NCBI GenBank assembly: GCA_964200185.2
Contig: CAXNAD020000021.1
Coordinates: 1-46,215, forward strand
Source: Choristocarpus tenellus KU-1152
Lineage: Eukaryota; Phaeophyceae
Direction of reading: 5' to 3'
Length of the DNA stretch: 46,215 nt
Shown one piece after another: positions 13,701-22,300 of the stretch (position 1 is the stretch's first letter; each line of letters opens with the position of its first letter). The translations under genes and the position numbers were made by a program. The notes beneath the pieces are model-generated. The model had not been told where the DNA came from and searched no databases. It was given only the letters and a program-made list of their open reading frames with translations.

Positions 13701-16700
13701 ACGAGCTATTGTGCTCGAATGCACTTCTGACTGGGTCTGGATCACATGATATCAATCACAGGCGAACACTTGCCTGCTTGCACCCAGAGAGATCTAGCTC
13801 TTGCATATTGGGGCAGCACTCTCCCAACACAGCAAGTCCTGGACCCTCAATGCCAATGCACCCCCTTAGGCTCAGTTTGGTGATCCCAGTGCAGTTTTTG
13901 GCAAGAGACCCTAGATACCAAGCAGCGGTGGGAGAAGGTCTTCATCAGAGATCAAGGTGCACAGGTATTTGTAGTTATCAAGGAAATATTTTGCAAGCTT
14001 TAACTCCAAGGAATAGGTGAAGACTTGCAAATGACAAATTTAAACTCTCTACAAGATGGGCTACAGTTGATTTGTGCATCTGCTCTTCCTGTGGATTCTC
14101 TTCTTTCATCTGGAGGAAACGTTACCCCCCAACACACAGAAGTTCAATACTTAGCTAAGCTGGAAATATTTCGATCTCAGGAGTCTCATTTCGACATCAT
14201 TTTGCTTCAGAATTTATTTGCTGTGGTCACAAAAATAGAGTATTAACCACCTAATGCACCACTTAGGGTTAGGGTTAGAAAAGAGTAAAGTAAATCCTCT
14301 GTCCAAAACTGGTAGAATCGAGAAATATCATCAACCCATCTCTCCACCATGAAGTCAATCCCATGACATTTCCTGGATGATGTCCCCCAGAATAAGAACC
14401 AAGTCATAATTATTTTTGTCCATACTAATCATCATATATGGTGTGCAATCTTTCTATTTGGCACATCTATTACTTCCTCTGGTACAACTCTGAATATACT
14501 AATCACTATAGCTGGATTTTTGAAGGATGTTCTCTAAGACATCATTGACAACCCTAGTCTACCTCCTGGGCATGTACAGTTATGGATATTGCACCTCTCT
14601 CACATTTTTTTCCATTTCCTTCATATGCACAGCAACTGCATGGTACAGTACTTTTAAGAAGACAGGATACAACTATACAACTGTTGACAATCAAAGTCAG
14701 AACCTCTTTTCCCAAACTTCTCACAGATAGAAATATCTGTGACTTGAGTTGCCCCAGTCAAGTCCAGACTTCCTAACATCCGGCATTGCTCAGTCAGGGC
14801 TCCTATACCAGCATCGCTGAGGTTGATAGCCCCAGACAGGTTCAGCGAACGTAGGCCCTCCTCCTCAGCAAAATGCTCCTGGAAAAACCAAAAATGATGG
14901 TTAGTATCTTGGAGGGAAGCATGAGAAAAGTATGTTTACAGTAAGGGAATACTACATACTTGTCTAGGTGAGGGTCAGAGGCAACTCAAGATAGGATAAG
15001 TGAGGGAATTTCAGAAACTGTTTAACTCAGCATTTTCAAAAAAGTTATATACCTAGTAGTAAAAACTTCCTCCAGTATTGCCATGCCTCAAATGAGTCAG
15101 CACTGGATGGTTGGGTGGGAGAACTGGTACCAGCAGACAAAACGTTTGTAGAGTTGTGATACAAAATATATATACTATGTATTGGTTGCATTACTTTGTT
15201 ATTCTATTGCTTTGTAATTTTGTTCTTGATTGTCTTTGAGGGGATGCAAACCAAGAAATATATATATATATATATATCTTTTGCAAACTAGGTTTGATAT
15301 GATCAATCAATTTTCTATGATTTTTGGGGTGAAAATGTTCAATTCACTGGCTAAAATCTCATTGGGTTGATGCATGCTTGGAAAAACAGTATTGTAAACA
15401 CATACAACAAAGGTTAGGGCATTATCCGTAGGATTCATCTATTTTCCTTTTTGCAATATACTTGGAAACATACACCATACATATTGTATGCTATGTTCTC
15501 TTAGAAAATATTTAATTGCCAGCAAGTTGCAAACCAAACAATTGAAACTCCATTTTTTACGTTCCCTCCATTCCTGCTCCTTGTAAAATCCTCACCTTCT
15601 CCATCTCCACAAGCAAGTCATAACTCAAACCTGTAAACTTAATGACCACGAAACCAACATCACCTCTCACAACATTTGATAAGTATACAGCATTAACTAC
15701 ATCACCATTTCTAACTGTACCACAACACTCAAGTGTCTTATTATTTTATTCCAGAGTAGTAGCAAGCGAGAATCACAAAAAAAAAGTGATGTAGGATCAG
15801 GTCAACATCAATCACCAGTTATTGGCAAGTGCCTCAAGCATATGCTCCACTTGCCAGAATCCTGGTTCCTAATCATGGGGTGTCATCGTGGTCATGTTTG
15901 ATAAATCTATAGTCGTCTCAAAAACCCTAGTGTGTTGGTTGGGACGAAGGGTGTCCAACTGTTCTGTCTGAACCAATTCGGACTTCACCTCTATATAGTT
16001 CATTCACCCACATCATCATTCCCAAGCAGCACGATTTGACATTACCTTAGCAAGCTCAAAAGCTGTGTCTTTCATCTGCGCAATGGTTTGCTTCTCCCTC
16101 CATGCCACCATAGATTTTGCCTCAAAGCGTACTGCCCCAGATAGATCAATATCAGCAACTGCATTTGTCAGTCCCATTTCATTGACATGATCTTGTACCT
16201 AACATGCACTCCGAGTATGACATAGAATGGAAAAGTGAGGAAAAGTGAGAAGAGGTAAGAAGTTGAGCAACAAAAAGGCATCTCTTGGGCGATAAGAATG
16301 TGGAATGCTGAAAATGGTTGATAGATGCAGCAGGCAAAGCTCTTGGATGGGCAGCTCAAGCTTAATCAAGTAGACCAACACTTTACAATATTTTGGTCAT
16401 TGAAAAGCTGTTCTCGGTCCATATTTCTCCGACCTCTATTTGAGGTATTCTCATATGAATCTTGGCTTAGGGGCATGGGTACAGTCTTCTTATTCACCAT
16501 GTCAAACAACCACATTGCAGCCTACGGTTGGTTGTAGTGCGCTTTGCTTGGACCTACGAGTACCACTACATGCACAGCACAGAGTGTTTCGCTTTGATTT
16601 TGTTTTCTGACATGTGAATGTATGGAAGTGTCCTGATAAGGCTGTCAATATGGGGTGTTTGTTATCATGTGCCAAGAAAAAACGCCGTACTATTCTCTTC

Positions 16701-17360
16701 ACGGTCTTGTCTGTATGACACACCTGGTCTACACTCCTCTGGCGAGCAAGAGCTTCAACGTTCTCTCTATCCCTTGCTGCTATTATGCGAAGGGTGTTGT
16801 CGGTGACAAGGAGCGACCACATGGCCAAATTTATCTCCTTTGTCCCTGGCAAAGGTTCGCAAACCTCTGCTGGGACCTCCTCGTAAGGAAGGCTTACGCT
16901 CTGCTCGTAGACTTTGATCGCATTCTTGACGTCGGCAGCTGCGCTGGTGTTGTCAGAGACCAATGATCAGACCCTAGATATAACTCACATTAGAAACGTC
17001 ATGAATTGTTGTAAAGGATACATAGATATGTGCTATGTTGTCTTGTTGCATTTACTTCTAGGCATCAACCAGGAGGTCGTACCACCCTGCCATGTTATTT
17101 TTCGTGTCACGCTGGGACTGAGGAATGAGTGATGGCCATTGCTGATGATTTCGCAATATTATCCTGTAAAGGATGACTCACCCAGCAAGGTTAGAAGCCG
17201 AAGTCGTCTCCATTTCCAGCCCTATCCCAGATCTGTTCTCTGCTCCAGGGTCGATACCACAATTTGATCCATCACCACTTCCAGTCGAAAGAGGCTTTGG
17301 TGTCATTTTGGGTTGAACCTTCAAGCTTTGGCCCTTCCACTCTAAACCGCCTACACCCAT
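168..17360 (-). CDS. Cysteine-containing leucine-rich-repeat protein, FBXL/AMN1-like, 3' end outside window
   Basis: Ten exons read on the minus strand: 17182-17360, 16724-16943, 16046-16198, 14725-14878, 13774-13910, 4634-4789, 4256-4363, 3444-3578, 2396-2596 and 168-370. Together they give about 548 residues, and the last exon ends in phase 2 at a GTGGGC donor, so more exons lie left of the window. From about residue 185 the protein is a run of roughly 26-residue LRRs of the form LxxLxLxxCxxITDxGLxxLAxxCP (for example LQWLDISGCDGVNDVGL). This is the solenoid type of FBXL and AMN1 proteins, which bind partners, often as ubiquitin-ligase substrate receptors. I see no F-box in the first 180 residues, so the ligase role is unproven. 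The chosen ATG (17360) is the first in its open frame. The repeat register runs unbroken across all seams, which supports the model. The 13910-13774 exon ends in a GC donor. Confidence 0.85.
371..2395 (-). other. Intron of the LRR gene, 2.0 kb
   Basis: This lies between the 2396-2596 exon (donor GTCAGT) and the 168-370 exon (acceptor CTGCAG). It holds no recognisable coding segment on either strand. Short open frames at 703-930 and 1255-1551 on the plus strand are low-complexity or unremarkable. Confidence 0.6.
6487..6690 (+). pseudogene. Decayed CCHC zinc-knuckle segment, possible retroelement relic
   Basis: On the plus strand, 6490-6501 encodes C-C-K-C followed by EKIGH. A two-base offset separates this from the remaining part of a Cx2Cx4Hx4C knuckle, whose last Cys codon is at 6531-6533. 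A stretch near 6613-6645 reads SDSDSGGGKRR in one frame. Zinc knuckles of this form are typical of retroelement Gag proteins, but also of cellular RNA-binding proteins. Stops surround it and no other retroelement domain was recognised. Confidence 0.35.
7365..7625 (+). mobile_element. Inverted-repeat element, copy B (about 260 bp, MITE-like)
   Basis: The left terminus GAGTCAAAGTATCTTAGGGGG mirrors the right terminus CCTCCAAGATACTTTCACT. Sub-terminal blocks with TCCATTTGGGG-type sequence also face each other imperfectly. The centre holds a hairpin, CCTACTCCGAAACATTTTGG followed by AGTAGG. There is no open frame of transposase size. The structure fits a non-autonomous DNA transposon (MITE), but no superfamily can be assigned because target-site duplications are unclear. 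Confidence 0.85.
8905..9102. repeat. 95-bp direct tandem duplication
   Basis: Two copies of a 95-bp unit (8905-8999 and 9000-9094) begin GGTTCAGGCAGGGGATGG, and a third copy starts for a few bases before diverging. They differ at only a few positions, so the duplication is recent. Confidence 0.9.
10295..10550 (+). mobile_element. Inverted-repeat element, copy C
   Basis: Full-length copy with termini GAGTCGAAGTATCTTAGAGGG and CCCTCTAGGATACTTTCACTC. TCTT is found directly outside both ends and could be a 4-bp target-site duplication, but other copies do not confirm it. It lies 358 bp from copy D, which is in the opposite orientation. Confidence 0.85.
10908..11162 (-). mobile_element. Inverted-repeat element, copy D
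   Basis: Full-length copy in reverse orientation. It begins GAGTGAAAGTATCTTGGAGGG and ends CCCTCTAAGATACTTTAGCC. The central hairpin is degraded. With copy C it forms a large inverted pair. Confidence 0.85.
14262..14278. repeat. Short TTAGGG tract in an intron
   Basis: TTAGGGTTAGGGTTAG lies inside the intron between the 14725-14878 and 13774-13910 exons of the LRR gene. Similar short tracts appear near 4060, 22190, 24280 and 25708. Confidence 0.7.
15258..15278. repeat. (AT)n microsatellite
   Basis: Ten or so AT units in the 1.2-kb intron 14879-16045 of the LRR gene. The rest of that intron is AT-rich and shows no coding segment. Confidence 0.9.
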
Positions 17361-17616
17361 AATAACACCAAGCACCCCTCCCAATATAGTTTGCTTGAAA
17401 GATAAGGTTCGAGTCCATGAAGAGAGACCCAATTTTTGAACTTCACAATGACCAAGTTGATGTGACGGTTACCAGTACTTCGGTTACCATTTCAAGTTCG
17501 AACCTTTAAGAATTCATGTTTTCCTACCTGTTCCACCTACCTCTACAAACCCCAGAAAACTAACAAGAACCGCGTCATACAAGCGCCTACTGTAGGTATC
17601 CGTTGCTGTCATCATA
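17361..17616. promoter_or_regulatory. Divergent (bidirectional) promoter region
   Basis: The 256 bp between the inferred start codons of the minus-strand LRR gene (ATG at 17360) and the plus-strand MGAGAS gene (ATG at 17617) must hold both 5' regions. Visible elements are a 9-bp inverted repeat AAGGTTCGA (17404-17412) / TCGAACCTT (17498-17506) and a direct repeat CGGTTACCA at 17466-17474 and 17481-17489, 15 bp apart. No TATA box is obvious. The regulatory meaning is inference. Confidence 0.5.
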
Positions 17617-18330
17617 ATGGGTGCTGGAGCATCAGTGCCCGTGGAAACGGAGATGGACGTCTTCAAAGAGATGCAGAAGAAGTTCGAGGTAAGGGTAGAA
17701 CAGAGGCGTTGGCAGTCACTCCTAAACAGACTTCCAACATATCTGCCTCTTACACACTTCACGTGGAGGTCATTTCCTTGCCTCCTAACGCTCTACATTC
17801 CCCTTACCAAGTTGTTGGCTCGGTGTCTGGCGAGGCTGAGATAGGTTTTCTGGATTGGAAATGATTTTGTCCGGTGTCATTCAGATTTTCAGACTGGCAT
17901 GACGATCAAAGCTGTATCGCTTGAACCAGTACCTACTCTACTCTGATTTCGGGTCACATCTTTCTCCCGCTGCTGATGTATTGATGCGGCATCCCCACTC
18001 ATGATTCTCTGCCCACAGGAGCTAAAGGCAGAGGGCAAGTCTGACGAGGATATATATAGTCAACTGAAGGTCATTTATTCCACCGCAGAAACCAAGGCAG
18101 CAGATTCTTCTGGGAAGGCTTCTGCGGGTGGGATGCTGACTGCCACAGGAGAAGCTGCTCCTCCCTTAGATGTCAACTCTGGCACAGAGGCATCAGCTGA
18201 TCCAGCTATACCCCTGACAATCGAGGCAGAGAAGCCGGTCGAGGGAGAAGTGAATGATATACAAACAGGGCAAGACAATTCTGAGACAGTTGCAAAAAAT
18301 CCACCAGCACAGGTCGAGGCAGCAGCTTAG
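17617..18330 (+). CDS. Small, probably N-myristoylated, acidic low-complexity protein
   Basis: Two exons, 17617-17688 and 18019-18330, joined at GAG/GTAAGG and CCCACAG/GAG in phase 0, give 127 residues. The N-terminus MGAGASVPV has Gly2 and Ser6, a good N-myristoyltransferase signal, so membrane attachment is likely. Residues 13-47 are a charged helical segment across the splice (DVFKEMQKKFE, then ELKAEGKSDEDIYSQLKVIY). The remaining 80 residues are rich in Ala, Glu, Ser and Pro and probably disordered. Short proteins or N-terminal modules with this beginning occur in many algal protists, but I know no assigned function. It is divergent from the LRR gene and shares its promoter region. The 330-bp intron has no other coding sign. 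Confidence 0.7.
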
Positions 18331-19389
18331 ATTTCTACTCCGGAGTATATTGTTGGACTCGGACTCAAGTTCTCTATGTAAAAGTTGCTGATCGTCAAGC
18401 ATACAAAGGAACATTCTAGAGCATTTCTTGGAATTAGGAATTAGAAACACAACTTTTTCAATAACAAGTACCTGTTGGGAAGAAGTTGCATTGATTTGTA
18501 GTTGAGAGAGAGCGCCGCTGCTTCTTTTGAATCATGGGGCATTTCTGTAGCATCCAAGCATAGAGGTGATGTATTTTGCGTAGTATGTTTCACAGTACTG
18601 TGGAGAGCTTCCAAGTACACATTTACCTGCACAATCCCACTTGTTAGCGAAACTAACCCAATATTCCCTGTATCCTCTGTAGAAAAAGGTATTCTGAAAA
18701 GTATATTGCAATTCTGTGAGTACTTCAAAGTACATTAGGAGATGCTAGTAGAGATCAGTGCATAAATCAACAGGCACAAAGTTCATTCTTTCCAATCAAA
18801 CAGTTTGAGCCTGTTGGGTGGGGTGTATCAAGAATTAGTTCGGCAACACAATTGCGCGATCATTACAGCAAATACTTGAATCAAGGTTTAATCACATGAT
18901 ATCTCAAGAAGGAAGATATATCCTCAGCAAAAAGCAACAAGGTAGAGTATTACCTGTCGACCTCACAGTGCTCCACATAATCATGTCAATCCTTGCTGTC
19001 ATGTTTACAGAGTAACAAAAGAGGTGATATTAAAATTATGTTTCTTATCATTATACCACAACTATTGCCACAAATATTTTTTTAACGAGTATGTATTGTT
19101 GTCACCACTACACAACATGACAGGTACTCACCATGTGCACTGGGACATACACATAATACGATCATATTTGGGACCTGTGCCACTGGAGAAATAGATTGCT
19201 GCAAAAAGCACTAGAGATAGTTCGACACAATTATACTACCAAAAAACAATTCTAAGGGTATCACACTGACTCCATAAACACACAAATACACACAAGCGGG
19301 TTTGCTTAACCGAGCAAGCATCTTGTACATATGGAGCAACTTTCAAGTCCAAATATTCCGTACACGCCTGCCAACCACAAAGGGCTACC
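18331..19389. other. Tail-to-tail intergenic region
   Basis: This lies between the stop of the plus-strand MGAGAS gene and the stop of the minus-strand kinase gene, and must hold both 3' untranslated regions. I see no canonical AATAAA signal and no convincing coding segment. Short open frames at 18502-18738 overlap others on the opposite strand and have no features. Confidence 0.6.
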
Positions 19390-22300
19390 TCATCTGCACA
19401 CAAAGTCACCAACACCCTCAACCAGGTCTTGAGGTGGCTCTGGGGGGTACCACAGGTCGTCCTCTGTCCACTGTAGACCAGCAACTATCCATGGGTCCCA
19501 TAGAGCCTCAGCAGGTGTTGGTCTGTTGGGAACAAGAAAGCATATGGTAAGGACAATTTGTGACTTCATATGAGGCAACAAACAGGGTTTCATACTAAGT
19601 AAGGATAATGACACAAAGGGCTTCAAATTTTCAAGTAGAAATCTGAGAAAATAGAAACCAGAGAGATTACACAGCTAATATTTTGGACCTCAGAATAAGG
19701 GCAAATTCAATATCTAACGCTTTCACTATACAAAAAACAGAGGTGGGTTTAAGGTTAAGTAAAAGAAAAAAACTTTCCTCCAATCGTGACACACCATCTC
19801 AGCATCTCATTGTCTCTCCATTTCTGCCTCCCAAATTCTCACCAGCAAAGTTTTCCAAAAAACTACACTGTGACAGTTGTGTTTTCAGGGTATGCATTGG
19901 AGACTTTATACTCCTGTCAATGTGTCCTACCGCTGATTTGGATCCAAGGTCAGCATCTTCCCCATGAAGTTAAGGAAGAGGGGGTCTTCCACACCAAGGC
20001 GAAGGCGTAGGCAGGTATGCTTGGGGTACAGCAGCGCAATACGATTCGGTGCGTCTTTCAGGGTATGCATTAGAGGAGTGTCAGGCCCCTCTGGATCCTT
20101 ATCGGGAGAAGATGTGTCCAATGGGGAACCTGGATCTGAATGGGGGGATGTATAGGATGTGAGTATATCAGATGATAAGTACATGCCGTAGTGTGTAGAT
20201 ATGATGGATAGGACAATGCTTCATCTCCCTTATCAAAGAACTAGTGCCAGGTGCAAACCCTGAACACCCCTCTGGCAGGAGGAGCACCAACAAACTGGGG
20301 CCTTGACCTAAACTACTGGCTCCGATAAAGGAGGTGCATCTTAGGCCTAACCTTAATGAGGAAAACGTAGGGGCAATTATAGGTTATATGACGACGAGCG
20401 AGCAAAATCAGAAGGGATGCACATGAATGGTCCTTCTCACTGGACAGTAGTTTGTCATCGTTGCCAAAACTACTACCGGACATACCTTGAGCACTTCTGT
20501 TAGCTACTTTGGAGACATAGCCCATCCAAGTAGGCGTAACTGTTGCCATATAATCTATAATGACTGCATCGTTTTCCCTGCTAAGATTGAGCGTTAGGCT
20601 ACTCCATGGACATAAAAAATACGCAAGCTCTATGGAGCTTCATCCTTGTAGAGAGCATGCGAGATTAATTCAAATATTGGGGTCACCCAAAGAGCAAAGG
20701 TGGCTTGAGATTATATACACAACCAAGAGCAGTAGTTTAGCATGATAACTTTCAATTCCAAGAACAAGGGAGACGCAATCAGACACAGCAACACGGATGT
20801 TAGATGCCTTAATGAAGATACCCACATATGTAGTGCCATTTGAAAGAGGAAATTTGGAATAATCACATTCAATGACCTAATGACAAGTGTCACAACCCTG
20901 CATAAATATAATTTTCGAAGAATGTACAGTTTATGTCCTCTGTTGCTAAGGGACTTTAGCGGCGTGCCACATAAAATACAATACCCACAGTCAATAATAC
21001 AATACCATATGAGGTTCACCATGGTAGGAGGACATCCATATAGAATTATACTAGGCCCTCACCGGCACAACCTCCATCTATTGTTTGGAAGACAATGCCG
21101 TTGGGAGTGAAATACTTGGATACATCCCGACCTTGCTCCAGCATGGATGCTGGGAACGGTCCAAAAATCCCCTGCATTCGTGCAAGCATGGTCTGCAATA
21201 GACATAGCAGATGGAATTAACGTTAGTGTTGTTTTCCATCCCAAATACAGCTCAAATATGGAATACAGGAGAACTCAACTAAAAACATCATATACAGCAG
21301 GAACAGAGGTTGGGTTATCAATCGCCCCGTAGTGTCCAGTGTATGACTACATCACACAGCGCAAAAACTAAAACCAATTCATAGGACCAGCGCAGGATAA
21401 CGTTGACAGGACAGCACCCTTTTCCATCCCAAATCCAGGGGCAGTTGACATACTCCTGGCTACCCCCTACGCAACCCTTACGAGGCAGAGGTGGATAATC
21501 GTGTGACCCTAACCCTAAGATAGTAACCTTGTGACCCTAACCCTAAGATAATAACCTTGTGACCCTAACCCTAAGATAATAACCTTGTGACCATAACTAA
21601 AGATAATAACCTTGTGACCATAACTAAGGTTAGGCACCCCTCCTTTTCAACCAAGGTAGGCAAATTTATCACAACTGTGTGTAGGATACAAAACTCCTTC
21701 TGCACTTCCATGAGCACGCACACCCATGTGAGACAATCAAGAGGGGAAGTAGTGTCACAAAAATACTCTAGAGCAAAATCAGCCATCATCGTATTCAACA
21801 GTGAGGAGGTACGTAAGTGCTCACCTATTGCCCCCTCTTTCGATGTCCATATACAAGACAATGTGAAACACAGCTACCAGGCATAGCGGGAACTCTGAAG
21901 TAAACTTGCAATGAACTGTGAATAATAAATCACACTATAACAGAACTTAACTAAGAAGAGAGGATATCAACTTCCAAGCCAACTTTCTACATTCTCAAGG
22001 CAACTAACATGAACAAACACGTATATATTCAAAGTACCTCCTCAACGTCAATCCCCTCCCCCAACACCACAGATACCTGGACTTGGAATATCATCATATG
22101 AATCCATGAGTGATACTATTGATACTGCACATGCAAAACAAGATGCTGACTAAGGGCAACATTGATATACCGGCACCAACCACTACCCTGACCCTAACCC
22201 TAGCCCTACCTGTACCGAGTTGCTCTGAAGCAATACATAGCCTGTTGCTAGCTCAGCCAACACAGCCCCCAAGGACCACTGCAAGGGTTGGGAAGAGACA

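Larger units (their letters stand above)
4790..13773 (-). other. 9.0-kb intron of the LRR gene, rich in mobile and repeated DNA
   Basis: The flanking exons (13774-13910 and 4634-4789) are both phase 0 and join LRRs in register, so nothing seems missing between them. The intron holds three inverted-repeat transposon copies (7365-7625, 10295-10550, 10908-11162), a 95-bp tandem duplication (8905-9094) and a frameshifted CCHC zinc-knuckle relic near 6490-6536. It also has C/T-rich stretches around 9650-10250 and 11220-11700. Open frames here, such as 8543-8845 and 7590-7889 on the plus strand, match nothing I recognise, and the second starts inside a transposon copy. Other introns of this gene are 0.2-2.0 kb. 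Confidence 0.7.
13774..17360 (-). other. 5' exon block of the LRR gene (N-terminal region and first LRRs)
   Basis: Exon 1 (17182-17360) starts MGVGGLEWKG and is Gly/Ser/Pro-rich, so probably disordered; G2 is present but residue 6 is Leu, a weak myristoylation context. Exons 2 and 3 encode a helical-looking segment with many Glu, Lys and Val residues (KVYEQSVSLPYEEV, then AWREKQTIAQMKDTAFELAK) of unknown fold. LRRs begin in exon 4 (14725-14878, LRSLNLSGAINLSDAGI) and continue in exon 5 (13774-13910, LSLRGCIGIEGPGL). Splice phases are 2, 0, 0, 1 and 0 and match at every junction. Introns are 238, 525, 1167 and 814 bp. Confidence 0.8.

Noticed and set aside
17405-17416. GGTTCGAGTCC resembles a tRNA T-arm
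   Set aside because: No acceptor stem, D-arm or anticodon arm can be folded upstream; it is part of an inverted repeat in the divergent promoter.
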